A DNA stretch of 64,000 nucleotides from Cladochytrium replicatum (taxonomy: Eukaryota > Chytridiomycota > Chytridiomycetes > Cladochytriales > Cladochytriaceae). The translations under genes were made by a program, and so were the position numbers. The DNA is taken from the NCBI GenBank assembly GCA_025526935.1, contig JAHLKD010000009.1, positions 372,001 through 436,000 of the forward strand, written 5' to 3'. Below are positions 9,341 to 20,072 of the stretch, piece after piece. The notes beneath the pieces were generated by a model that saw only the letters and a list, made by a program, of their open reading frames with translations, had not been told where the DNA came from and made no database searches. Position 1 is the stretch's first letter, and every line of letters starts with the position of its first letter.

Positions 9341-11195
9341 CCAATGTATCAGCCAAGCAGCGATGGGGCCGCGTTTGCGCTTTTTTGAAAAACTTGGTGT
9401 TAACACCATTCAAGAGGAGGAGGAAGGTCAGGATGAGGATGGCAATGAGGATGGCAATGATGGAGATTTCAAGAATGTTAGTGATTCCAGTGAAAGAGAG
9501 GACCCCACTGGCGGAGTGCCGATCAATGAGATTGACTTCGGGGTAGATGATGGCTTGGATGATTCCAACTTCGGGAGATGTTTTTGTGGAAGTACTTGCT
9601 CACCCATGCTCCCTTACCTCCCACACAACCCTCACAGGCTCGATGACGAAGTCATCCAAAAAAGTTGGACACTCTATGGTATTTGAATGATTGACACATT
9701 TGCCCTACTGAATCCCACTTCTTATCAACAGATGCCCTTGATATATTCAATCACAGATATTGTAACCAGAATACCTCTGCTTGACCCATGCACCCTTACA
9801 CCAGCCCAACAACGACGCCAAGTTCCCCACCAAAGCTAAACTCTGTCCCATTTCGAGCGCTGAAAAACTTTGCGACTGACAGGAAGCAGCTCATTGGGCC
9901 ATACATGAGGTACAAGAAGCAGCATCCCAACGACGATGACCTCTCAAAAATCAAAGACATGGACTCAGCTGAATTGTATGAGCCATGGGTCAACTGTGCG
10001 TTCCACAAGATTGCACTTCCAGATGCCTATGCACGCAATTTGGCAACTGGAAAAATCATCACAGACAGCGTCTCAGTTTTGATTCATTGTTGGAAAGCCA
10101 AGATCAAGGACTGGTCTCCTCACCATCCAGATTATGTGCCTTGGGACGAAGCGAAGAAGCGCTTTGATTATCGCGAGGTTGGTATTGGAATGATTTGTAT
10201 GCCAAATATACTGAAACACTCTTTCTGTTGCAGTTGCACTTCCACTCACCCACTTTGTGCTAGGTGCCGATCCCGGAAAAGGGTACATCCGATTTACCGG
10301 CTCCCAAGTCCAGGACACCTGTACCACTCCAAAGGTCAATTTCTGATACAGCTTTGCCAAGTATTATCAGCGTGCAAACATGAACTCAGCGAGAAAGTGG
10401 CAGGAATGGCCACTGGCAGAGAACCTGATGGTGCGGCGAGCTAAGAGCTTATGTCCTTCACTGGTCACCACAGACCCTCAGCAAGTTGGCACGGGCATTC
10501 TTTGGTTTGAGCGATACATTGAGGGAATGCTCGCACACTACATCACCTTGAACAATCACAATCGGAATGGTGCTGGCGAGTCTACTGGTCGAAGCAGCAA
10601 GAAGTGGAGCGAGCGTGCAAGTTGATTGCCACACTGGGTGGGACGAGGTACAACTGGCGGGACTCCAAGACAGATCTGATCATTGCCTGGGGAGATGCAC
10701 CAGTCAACCGGTTCCAACGCATATCCGCATCCAAACCCCAGAAGGGCATCAAGGCACGACTGGCGTTGCGTGTATGGCTTATCTGTGTAACGGCCGAAGC
10801 GCACACCTCGTCAGGGTGCTTTTGATGCGCGATGGAGGCGCTGAAGGCGGAGCCTCATCAGTTGCCCAAGTCTGCCCACCTATGTCTTCGCTTCGAGTCT
10901 GGCTGCCCGTTGAGACTCCCAGACTGCAAGGATCGAAGACGCTGGCACTCAGATGACGACTGCGGCGATCCATGCTACACCGACGATGGAAGCTTCTGGA
11001 CTGCCCTGGATGCCATACTCGGTGGAACAGGGATGTGTGTGTAGCCATGAATATCCGACTGATATTCATGTACTCCAACCAGCACGGGGGGGATCGGCCG
11101 TGGATGTTCAAGAACTGGGTGCTTGTATGATTTTTTGGTTCCATCTGTTTGCTACGAAAGTCCCCAATTCGGGTGGTCCGTCCAGCAAGTCACAT
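9341..11195 (+). mobile_element. Element A, copy 1 (most complete; type unknown)
   Basis: This is a multicopy unit that I cannot assign to a known transposon class. Related copies lie at 24440-25350 (inverted), 33321-34468 and 35668-36697. Shared landmarks are the left end (CCAATGTATCAGCCAAGCAG), an acidic Asp/Glu/Gly/Asn repeat region, a conserved central coding part, and a right end running from GGATCGGCCGTGG through GTGGTCCGTCCAG. No terminal inverted repeats, LTRs or target duplication could be seen. It abuts the hAT-like element's right target duplicate. Confidence 0.55.
9363..11043 (+). pseudogene. Element A coding region, unknown protein
   Basis: Two clear open segments are seen. The first (9363-9686) starts MGPRLRFFEKLGVNTIQ and is strongly acidic (EEEEGQDEDGNEDGND). 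The second (from 9788) contains KQLIGPYMRYKKQHP, DAYARNLATGKIITDSVS and KAKIKDWSPHHPDY and ends near KRFDYREV. Further downstream segments (ILWFERYIEGMLAHYITL, then SPQxCKDRRRWHSDDDCGDPC-like sequence around 10930-10980) are in changing frames and may be joined by introns or broken by frameshifts. I do not recognise a transposase, reverse transcriptase or integrase signature. The segments are conserved between copies, which argues that they were once coding. Confidence 0.4.
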
Positions 11196-11235
11196 TTATA
11201 ATACATAACAAATCTTCACACTGTCAATGGTACTA

Positions 11236-12712
11236 TCACTTCAAAGACAACGTGCTTGACTTTGGTTTGGGCGGCTTAAATCCCGTCCTCTTCTTCAACA
11301 TCTCATCTCTCTTCGCAGGAGCGTTGGCCGAGACTCTGTTTTGACTCCTCGTTATAATAGTTTTCTGAGGAGATGCGAATCGCTGTTTCGCTTTGGCTGA
11401 GGCACAAACAGGGATATGTCGCTTTGCTGAATCTTCGTTAAATCTTCGTCCACAATGCTCACATTGAACATAGTCGGCGTACGGGTCAAACCCTCCCTGA
11501 TTTCCGGCAGCGAAGGAGCTCGTATCTTTCGCATTGGGATCACGAGCTGCTCTGACCATCTGAATGAAATTTTGATGTTTCGCACGCCAGTTGTTTTTCT
11601 GTTCGATGATGGTAAGTTTTTGAGGTACCTTCAAAAATGCAAATACACAACCTTTAACTTAATGGACTCAGCCGCTGGATTCTTGTGTTTACTGATCTCC
11701 GTGTATTTCTCCAAATCCGTCCCGCGGACCCTTGCCTTTCCAGCGTCAAATACCTTGCGTGTTTTGGATGCAACTTTGCACGCTTTGACATGGACATTCT
11801 GAAGCGACAATCTCAGAGAATGAATTATTAGAATGAAGTCTACTCACAAGTCTATCTTCAGCAAACTTTCGTCCGCATTGCTGGCATGGGATGCGGATCA
11901 CGTCATCCGCATAGTTGTTTTGCTCATCGTCATCTGGAGGGTTTGGCACGTATTGTGACGAATGCTTTTCATGATCACTGGCGTCGCTTTCATAAGCCTT
12001 CTCCTGCTTGTGCACATGTTTGGACTTCAGAGGGAGGTCGTCGATATTGATGGACCTATCAATAAGCGATAGACGCTCATGAAATTGATTTCCAAGCGCC
12101 TTTTCAAGATTTCTGCCTGTTTCTTGAGCCCTCTCGGCAACCAAACTGTCTCTCGTATTCTTTTTGTTATTCACTGGCTTCTCTGGTTCCGGTTTGGGGC
12201 TTTGCCTTTCTAAAGGCCTCTTGGGAATTGCTTGTCTCTTAATCGGCCCATCAGCTGCAACAGCCACAGATTCTATGCTCTCAGATTTCAAGCTTCCGCG
12301 AGGAATCGGTGGAACCAGAGAAAGAGGAGATGCATATCTGAACTCTGATTCTGGTAAATCCTTCGCTGTTTTATGTACATCCATCGCGTACTCTGCACGC
12401 TTTCTGTCTAATCATCGAGGCTTCAAACTTACAGGTTGAACAGTTTGCTCATTTCCGTCTTACCCCGGACAGTTGATGTATCCAATTGTTGGCTGGTCCC
12501 TTTGCACACGCGCAGATGAGCGGAAAGTCTGTTTCGAGGAACAGTTTGCATGCCTAGAGATGGAGCACAGACTATGTTACATTTACAGAGAAGTTTTGTC
12601 CGTACACTCACAGTTCGCGCAGGGCTGGGAACCTGCAAATTTTTCTTGAAATCCCAGAAACTCGACGGAATTAAGTCCTGTCCTTTGTGAATTAGTGTAG
12701 CGCTTTATGCAT
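11236..12712 (-). CDS. ZC2HC1-type zinc-finger protein (three C2HC fingers)
   Basis: Minus-strand gene encoding three C2HC/C3H-type fingers of the zf-C2HC_2 class. Finger 1 is QPCANCMQTVPRNRL..H..C, assembled across an intron near 12555-12610. Finger 2 is CQQCGRKFAEDRLNVHVKAC, assembled across an intron at 11799-11847. Finger 3 is CEHCGRRFNEDSAKRHIPVC. After finger 2 an intron (11599-11651) joins SIKLK to KNNWRAKHQNFIQMVRAARD, a stretch typical of animal ZC2HC1A/B proteins. A disordered Lys/Glu/Ser-rich linker separates fingers 1 and 2. The last exon is 11598-11236 and ends in a basic tail. The first exon lies upstream of 12712 and I could not place the start codon. Function in this family is poorly known; zinc binding is inferred from the Cys/His spacing. 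Confidence 0.75.
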
Positions 12713-13065
12713 CTGAAATTATTTGCTAAATGAAGGAATGTAACTGACGTTGTGTGATGGCCTTACTGTCTCTGGTGCACAGGCAAAAACGATTTTGGGA
12801 ACGTGCAACCGCAGATATGGCAGAGTTTCGAAGCTCCAGCAGCTGCCATATCGACTGAATGCGCAATATCCAATCCCGGATCGCTCGCATAGCTCTCTCT
12901 GTACCACCTGTCGCGATGCATAGTGTTGGTTCTTGATCTGCAGATCTCAGACCCGCGTGTGCGTGTGCCAAAAAACTTGCTCTCTATCCCAAAAATCTAA
13001 AAATTGATATTAAATTCCGACTTCCGAATTCCCCCCAACAACTTCACTTTTAACCCCTTTCGCAA

Positions 13066-14167
13066 ATGCCCATCGACTGCGGGACCAGCGCTGTTTGCAG
13101 TGCTATTGTCAATTACGCTGTGCCCGGCGTCGGCTGCATCACCACTGCGGCGATCTTCCTTGCCCCGTGGGCGGGTGTGGTCCAAGTCACAAAGCGAAAG
13201 TCCCTGGGTGAAGTGAACCCCGTACCCTTTGCATGGATGTGTTGCAACTCCCTCGGTTGGGTTGTCTATGGTCAAAAAGTTCAAAATTACTTTGTCGGTA
13301 AGAGTTGAGTCGCCTTTCACATCGACAATATGTTTGACATGATATTCTTCGCTCAGCTGTTCCTAATGTCGTTGGCTACCTTTTTGGAATTCATTACTTC
13401 CTCACGACGTACCCATTCGCAACTATTCGCCAGCGAAAACTCCTTTTCTTGATTCTCTTCCTCGGAAGCGCGGTAGTCTTCAGCATGGCCGTTGTTGCAA
13501 ACATCGGTCTTTCAAACGACGCTGAAACCTCGCGTCTCGTTCTTGGCTACACCGCTGTTGCAATCTTGATCGTATTCTACAGCTCCCCGCTCTCAACATT
13601 GTACGATGTTATCAAACGCAGAGATGCAAGCTCATTAGGGCCCGCATTAGCTATCGGTAACTCCTAAATAGATCTATGCACCTCTTTCCGCAACTGATTC
13701 AATGTATCGCCAATTTATCCCTTCACTTAGCCTCTGCTGTCAACGGCGGTTTCTGGTCCATCTACGGCTTTGCCATCAACGACGCCTTCGTCTTCTCACC
13801 AAACCTCGTCGGCGCCGTGGTAGGCATCGTCCAGCTCATTCTCATTGGCATCTTTGGTCGCGGCAAGAGCCGCACACCCCTCCGCCAGGATCCGGAGAAC
13901 GATTCGCTCGAAGGTGCCACGTCGGCTCGTGACACGGTAAGCGATAGCAATGAGGCCCTCACTGCAGGCCTCTATTCGCCTGGGAAACAACGTGGTCTGG
14001 AGAGTGGTAATGGGTCCAGCTCTGCAGCGGTGCCAGCTGCAATATATGATGCGCTGGAGGGGATGGAGAGCGCGAATGAGACCGTGGTGGTAGATCACGG
14101 TCGGTCCGATGTGGGCTCAATACGATCTGTGAAGAAGGGTGCACAAGCGACAACATCAAATTCTTAG
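13066..14167 (+). CDS. SWEET-family (MtN3/saliva) sugar transporter
   Basis: Three exons (13066-13297, 13357-13656, 13731-14167) encode 322 residues. Two MtN3 repeats are visible. The first covers about residues 12-100 (PVPFAWMCCNSLGWVVYG, then VPNVVGYLFGIHYF). The second covers about residues 125-220 (YSSPLSTLYDVIKRRDASSL, NGGFWSIYGFAINDAFVFSP). With the linker helix this makes seven transmembrane helices, the standard eukaryotic SWEET fold. It would move sugars down their gradient across the plasma or vacuolar membrane. About 95 disordered, Ser-rich residues follow the last helix. Both introns are canonical and fall within the conserved repeats, which supports the model. SWEETs are sparse in Dikarya as far as I know. 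Confidence 0.87.
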
Positions 14168-14663
14168 TCACAATTTCTTTTACCTTCTTATGAAGACTTC
14201 GTGTGTTTTAATTAAAAATTTTGGAATGAGAGTGGTTGGGTTTTCTTTCCATCCATTGTGCTCCATTTCTATTGTTTGCCTTGTTTGAAAGTGGTTTAGT
14301 TTTTTGGGTCAACCAAGTAAAATCCTGTTGTTCCCAACTTCGATTCCCCGTTTGCTCGACTGTCTCCACTATAATCCTTCGAATAGGTTTCATTAGAATT
14401 CACTATGCGTTGCGTTCGTTCTTTGCGCGGTTGCAATCCCAAAACAAATGAAAACCTAACTAGCTCGTTTTCGCACTCTTTCCATTAAACAGTGATAATA
14501 CGAACTGGAAGCATTCGGTGATAGCGAGCACAACGGGAACGCCAACTTACGATGGTGACTACTCGTCACACTTGGGAAGTAGCGTGGGGGCGGAAGGCGT
14601 CAAAAAATCAACTTGGAAACCGACTCTCTTCTGTAACATTTCAGGAAATCAATGTAAATTTTT
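14168..14663. other. Intergenic, no gene seen
   Basis: AT-rich 3' region of the SWEET gene and the upstream region of the next gene. An alternative upstream start (14552) for the next gene is open but in a different frame from its hydrophobic exon. Confidence 0.35.
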
Positions 14664-15535
14664 ATGATCCGATCAAAAGCTTTTATCCTCCCTGCGAAGA
14701 TGGCCTTGCCTATGATTCGTCGTGCCCGTTCTCTAGTCCTCACTCACTACCACGGCGCAGCGAACCACCCTCGATGGATCAGGTTCAAAGAAAAGCTCAA
14801 AGCATTCTTCTCAATCTTTACCGCAACACGGATCCTCAAAGTCATCCTGCCAGCGCAGATCGTGAGTTTTCTCACCCAAACTCCCATAACCTGATCATTT
14901 AAACGATACTTTTTCATACAAGATTGTCTGTGCAGTGCTTATCATCGATCGATCTGTAGAGCACAATGAATCCGAGTACTACCGCTTCGACACTGTGTGG
15001 TGTCACGTCATACAGCTCCTGGTTGGCGTGGTCAACTTTATCTACCTCCTGTGGAGGCATCCGAGGGACCGGGGACTGATGCTGAGCAATCAGAAAGAGG
15101 AGGACGAAGACGATGAGGACGGACATCGATCCGGGAAGCTGATCATGCGTTTGGTGGGTCTGTTTCCCATTTGCGCAACAGTCAGCTCACTCATAAATTG
15201 ATTAGCTTCTTCACGCAACCGGAACTCTCGGGTCTATTTCGTCCATCATGTTTATGCTTACATCGAACGAGCACGAGTTGAACTGCACTAGAGGCGGACT
15301 GTATCCACTGGACAAGGGGTTTGTGCCGCCGGTACCGTGCGCCGTGACACACATGATGCGCATACGCACTGGGATATTTCTCTTGACACAGGTAGAGCGA
15401 AACTGTTTTGGCAAACAACCTAGTGACTTTGTTGATCAATCGAAAAAAAAGGTGATGGTTTTGCATCCCGGCGTGACTGTTTTCATGGAGACGTTTGTGA
15501 CAAGATCTACGGTTAGAGTGGTTGGTGTAGATTGA
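14664..15535 (+). CDS. Small multi-pass membrane protein, unknown
   Basis: I do not recognise this family. A plausible model starts at 14664 (MIRSKAFILPAKMALPMIRR). An intron from about 14862 to 14922 leads into IVCAVLIIDRSVEHNESEYYRF and a hydrophobic segment (VIQLLVGVVNFIYLLW). A second intron near 15154-15205 leads to LLHATGTLGSISSIMFML and GLYPLDKGFVPPVPCAVTHMM. Acidic Glu/Asp residues (EEDEDDEDGH) lie between the two membrane segments. About three hydrophobic segments can be seen. The 3' end (after TGIFLLTQ) is uncertain, because either the frame reads through to 15535 or a further intron begins at a GTAGAG donor. Confidence 0.5.
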
Positions 15536-15543
15536 CCAAATAA

Positions 15544-15927
<384 letters not shown>

Positions 15928-16068
15928 TCTGTGCTGTTCCATATTCTCGAAGAAAACGTCAAAATAATGGGAAACCTTTCGCGGGTAGATTGCGAGGATA
16001 TTTGATGCTGGACTTAGAAGAAACTTTATCCGCAAACTTGTGTGTATGTGTTATCGGAAAGTTTAGAA

Positions 16069-17947
16069 TCAGGAGTTCAAACTCCGTAGATTCATTAACG
16101 CTTTCGCTGCCAAGGTCTCCTCCCCTTCGGCACACCAGTTAGTGCCTTTGCTCTAAATATTCATGGGATCCAATCACTACCTTTTGCAATATGAATCCAC
16201 GTTCTCAGAGATGATGGATACCGCGATATGATGCCGTCAAGTATTTCCACCCCCCCTAGCCTATCCCTCGAACCCTCTCTTGAAATGGCCTCGCCAATGA
16301 TCTCTTCTGCCTTTCCCAGTGATTCAATGAAAGATGGGCGATTTTCATCGCCAACTCCGATTGGGTCCCCGTCAAACTTGGTTGCAGAGTCTATACAGAG
16401 TGCAGCTGCATGTGCGAATTGTGCCAACGTATGCCGACGAGAGAAGTTTCTTTGGCCGCGATGTGACATAAGTTCAGCAAATACATCCGATTCGAGCCGA
16501 GTCACTTCGTCCAATGCTTCTTCGGAGTTGTTAAGAGACAGGAGTGCGTGCACCGCATACAAGCGAGCCAGGAATCTAACAGTTCGAAAATATCAGGCAT
16601 CCACCTCGCGTGCTTTCAAGGGAAGAAAAACCTGGTGTAATCCAGAGCGTCCGATTGTCGGAAATCCGGAATGTTTTCCCACCCATCTGGTGTGTGTAAT
16701 GTGTCGCATTCACCATTATCAGATCCAGAATCTGAATCTGACATCGTCTGCTCGTTGGAGAGCATGGAGAGCACGGAGCGGACATCTACGTTGTTCCCAG
16801 CTGCGGTGTGCGCCAGTTTTAGCGCTGTCGAGAAGTCTCCCAGTTTGATGGCGCAATAGGACCATCCAGTCATCGCGAAAACGGCAACAGGGTGTTTTTG
16901 TATTCTACTGTCCTCCAAGCAAGATAGCACATCGTTAAAGTCTGGGTCGGAAGTCTGTCGATGGTGGGCGACGAAGTTTGAAGCTCTGCGGCAACATGTA
17001 ATATACAGCGCTTAAAACATGCCACAGCATAGGGTAGACGTGGGGAATCCCAGGAGGAGCAAGGACCAACGGGAGTACTGGAGGAGCAAAGTTAGAGATA
17101 ATGCTACTCATATATGAAACTTGACTTGCGTTTTGGGTGGCAGCCGTCGCTCTACTGAGCAAACGAAAATGTCGAAGTTACCAACAGAAAGACTCTGCGG
17201 ATCGGTAGTACACTATTGGGGATTGTCAGTCCACATGCAATCATGGGATGAGGTGTGGAAGATTACCTGACTTAATGACAAGTGACGAAAATTGGATTCG
17301 GAAAACCTCAGCCAGAGCAGGGAATCTTTAATAACAGCCATTGGCGACGCACTCGAGGCAGATGACTTGGCATCCAGTACCATCGCCACTTCTTTGAAAC
17401 AAATGAATGCCGACTCGGGCTGATCTCCGTAGAGGTACTGAATTCCGGCATTATAAAGAACCTCCGCTCTTATATCCAGGCGCGACTCTCCTGAATCTGC
17501 AACACCCCTTGAGTGAATGCTTACTGCTTTAGCCTAACATGCACAAACCTGGGATTGTTACATTCTCCAGAATATGGCTATCACCATCAATCTGCGGCTG
17601 CTTTCTGAGTTGATTAGCATTGATTTCGAGTGAACGGGAGAAGCAGAGTACTGCGATATTGTAACGTCCGTATCTAGCATTGAGACATCCGACATTGTTG
17701 AACCAATACTTTAAGTGAAAGCTTAGTTGATTGAGAGCGGATGTAGCATCGATAGGGAGAGATGATGGGTCATGGAGCAGAGAATCTGGGGCATCGAGGA
17801 TGTTCTTGCAGTCCAGAAGGCGGGTGAGAGCAGTCCGGTACCTTCCTTTTCGAAATGCACGGTGTGCCTGGAAATATCTCAGATGAGAGCAACTGATGAA
17901 TCGTCATGGGTTGCGTCAATGTCGGCAGGATCAGGATTCAAAGACAT
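16069..17947 (-). CDS. CCR4-NOT complex subunit 10 homologue (TPR)
   Basis: Minus-strand multi-exon gene with TPR-like helices in the order found in CNOT10. AHRAFRKGRYRTALTRLLD is followed by LKYWFNNVGCLNARYGRYNI (family: 'WNNLGCIHF'). Next come YNAGIQYLYGDQPESAFICF ('YNCGIQLL'), MTGWSYCAIKLGDFSTAL and MYAVHALLSLNNSEEALDEV ('LYAAEALISL'). CNOT10 anchors on the CNOT1 N-terminus and with CNOT11 forms a module of the cytoplasmic mRNA deadenylase. The start is set at 17947 (MSLNPDPADIDAT), but joining it to the next segment would need a 26-nt intron, so the 5' model is doubtful. The family's usual N-terminal part of about 200 residues is not found upstream, where the divergent PhzF gene lies. The stop is either at 16161 or, after a 35-nt intron, at 16069. 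Confidence 0.72.
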
Positions 17948-18010
17948 CAGTTGTTGTGTCGGACCACATCAGTCGGGTATCACGCGGAAGGGCATCACAA
18001 AGCCACAGAA
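17948..18010. promoter_or_regulatory. Very short divergent promoter region
   Basis: Only about 63 nt separate the proposed start codons of the CNOT10 homologue (minus) and the PhzF-family gene (plus). If both starts are right, the two genes share or overlap their promoters. I saw no clear TATA element. Confidence 0.35.
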
Positions 18011-19185
18011 ATGGTTGACAACCTGGAGTTCACTGTGGTTGATGCATTCACAACGGAGCCATTCCGTGAGTTGATATCTTTATTGCCTGAAAGGAACTAG
18101 ATTTTAAATTATTCCTTGCATGCTTTAAAACAGGGGGAAACCCGGCTGCCGTGATCTTGTTTTCAGGTGAATCATATCCAGTCGAAGCGTTCTTGTGCAA
18201 AGTTGCTGGCGAATTCAACCTCTCCGAAACCGCATTCCTTCTTCCACATCCTTCTTCAAAACCAGCGCATCCAAGCTTCTTCATTCGCTGGAAAACACCG
18301 GGTGGGAATCAACATGATCATCAGAAAGAGCAACCCACTAACAGTATCATCATCAACGAATCGAAAAGATGGCCAAGATATATCCCTCTGTGGCCATGGC
18401 ACACTGGCGTCCGCCCACTTCCTATTCAGCCACCACTTCGTTGACCGTGCAGCAGACATCGATGCGATCGACCTGTACACAGTGATGTCCGGTGTTTTGA
18501 CAGTTTCCTTGAGCAAAATACAACCATTGGGCGGCCACGACATGTCTCCTGCAATAGAGATGGACTTTCCTCAGAACCTCTCCGGGCCTATACACGAAGA
18601 ATCTGTGGATTTTGTTGAGGATATCATCAAGGCGTTCGCTGGAAAGTCAGCATCAGAGCATATTCGTGGAGAAGATATCGAGCAAGTAGGACGGACAGTT
18701 GATAACAGATATGTGGTCATTGTGAACGAACGCGTGAATGTTGGTGAACTCAACCACATCAATCACTCCGTCTTGGTCAGTTGAGTGCGACATTAGCCCA
18801 AAGATGATGAAACTCAACAATCTGCTTCACACAGGAGAGGATCGGCGCACGTATGATATCGATTAGCAGCCGGGTTCCCGCAACATTCTCTGTTCCTTTC
18901 GCTTCTCCCACAACGGGTGAAGCTGTAAAACCAGATTACCTTGTTCGTGTCTTCTCCTCGAAGGGCATGAAGGAGGATCCGGTCACAGGCTCAGCGCAAA
19001 CATCGCTCTGTCCTTACTGGACAGAACAGGGTCTGAATGGCAAACGGGTCGGCGACACCTTGTACGCGTACCAAGCGTATCCCGGCCGTGGTGGAGTTAT
19101 TCAACTGCTTTGGGAGAAAGAAAGGGGGCGAGTCAAATTCGTAGGATCTTCCAGAACCGTTATGCAGGGCACTTTGTATCATTAA
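18011..19185 (+). CDS. PhzF-family isomerase-like protein
   Basis: Four exons (18011-18065, 18134-18301, 18369-18775, 18835-19185) encode 326 residues, a typical PhzF length. The N-terminal signature VVDAFTTEPFRGNPAAVILF is rebuilt across the first intron. The catalytic-glutamate region reads NLSETAFLLP, then DGQDISLCGHGTLASAHFLF after the second intron, and the C-terminal lobe has KEDPVTGSAQTSLCPYW. The fold is a two-lobed diaminopimelate-epimerase-like enzyme. In bacteria PhzF isomerises trans-2,3-dihydro-3-hydroxyanthranilate. Fungal members are usually stand-alone with unknown substrates, and no phenazine genes are nearby, so a phenazine role is not supported. All introns have GT-AG ends and keep the frame. 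Confidence 0.9.
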
Positions 19186-19229
19186 GTATGAAGGTTTTTG
19201 GTTTTGCTGATCAAAATCCTTTGAAGCAT

Positions 19230-19860
19230 TCATTGTAAGGCGGTATTGGGCCATGCACAGCTTGTCCGCTCATCATCAGAATCTTTGTCCACCATCATAT
19301 CTTTGTCGCCATCGGGTATCTCAAAATTGGGTGACACTTCCTCCCAAACATTTGGGACAGGTAGCATCACAGGGACACTTTGAACTCCCTGCTCGCCAGA
19401 CGTAGCTCCTCTCGACACATGTCCGATTGTTTGATTGCACCCTGACGAATCGCCGTGGCGTAAAGCAAGTGCTTCAACAAGATCAGGCGAAGCAGATACA
19501 ACTTTTTCATATGAACTTGTCCCATCTTCTGTTTTGCCGATAGCGTCGTAGATCTGGCCGAGACAAATGTACGCTATTGCAGTGTGCAAGGAAGACTTCG
19601 CACTGCCAGCGTACAGGACCAGGCGATCGATGTGAAGTTTGTATTGATCGATGCTCTTCGCAGGAATGTGGGGATTGCGGCGCGATTCCGAGAGATACAC
19701 TGCTCAGGTCATTGCAAATAGACAAGAGCGTCTCTACTTTCTGAGCCGTGTCTAATGGTATCGATGAATGACCTTTAGTAGGAGTACGCAGACGCTCAGC
19801 AAAGACGAGGATGTCGATGTTTCTACAAACCCATCAGAAATAACACGTGCACAGCACACA
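19230..19860 (-). CDS. TPR-like protein, unknown, 3' part clear
   Basis: The minus strand encodes helical segments ending in an acidic tail and a stop at 19230. The upstream part reads [20 protein letters not shown] and [14 protein letters not shown]. After a frame change (probably an intron near 19690) comes [20 protein letters not shown], then a TPR-like pair ([39 protein letters not shown]). The C-terminal 75 residues are disordered and acidic ([14 protein letters not shown]). The start codon was not placed; a short exon beginning MYRKCPAK near 19890 is possible. It lies immediately downstream of PhzF on the opposite strand. It could be part of a larger TPR gene, including a displaced piece of the CNOT10 homologue, but I cannot show that. 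Confidence 0.45.
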
Positions 19861-20072
19861 GTATGACAACACACTTGGCGGGGCATTTCCGATACATGCC
19901 TGGCTCTGCTGTGGGCTCCAAGTTAGCTCCCACTCTTTTCCATTGTAATTTTCGTCATGCGTTGATCGGCACAACGTGTGCCCGGCTCGTCACGTGCCCA
20001 GGCAGTTCACGCCCGGCTACAAATTCTCCCGCGCTTCACAAAATCCTTCACATTCGAACGCTCGTGCTAGCC

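Noticed and set aside
9363-11043. Element A as a KDZ or Helitron transposon
   Set aside because: None of the catalytic motifs I know for those families could be read in any copy, so I left the class open.
18011-19185. PhzF gene as part of a phenazine or other biosynthetic cluster
   Set aside because: No other biosynthetic genes are nearby; neighbours are CNOT10, a TPR-like protein and an acyl-CoA dehydrogenase.
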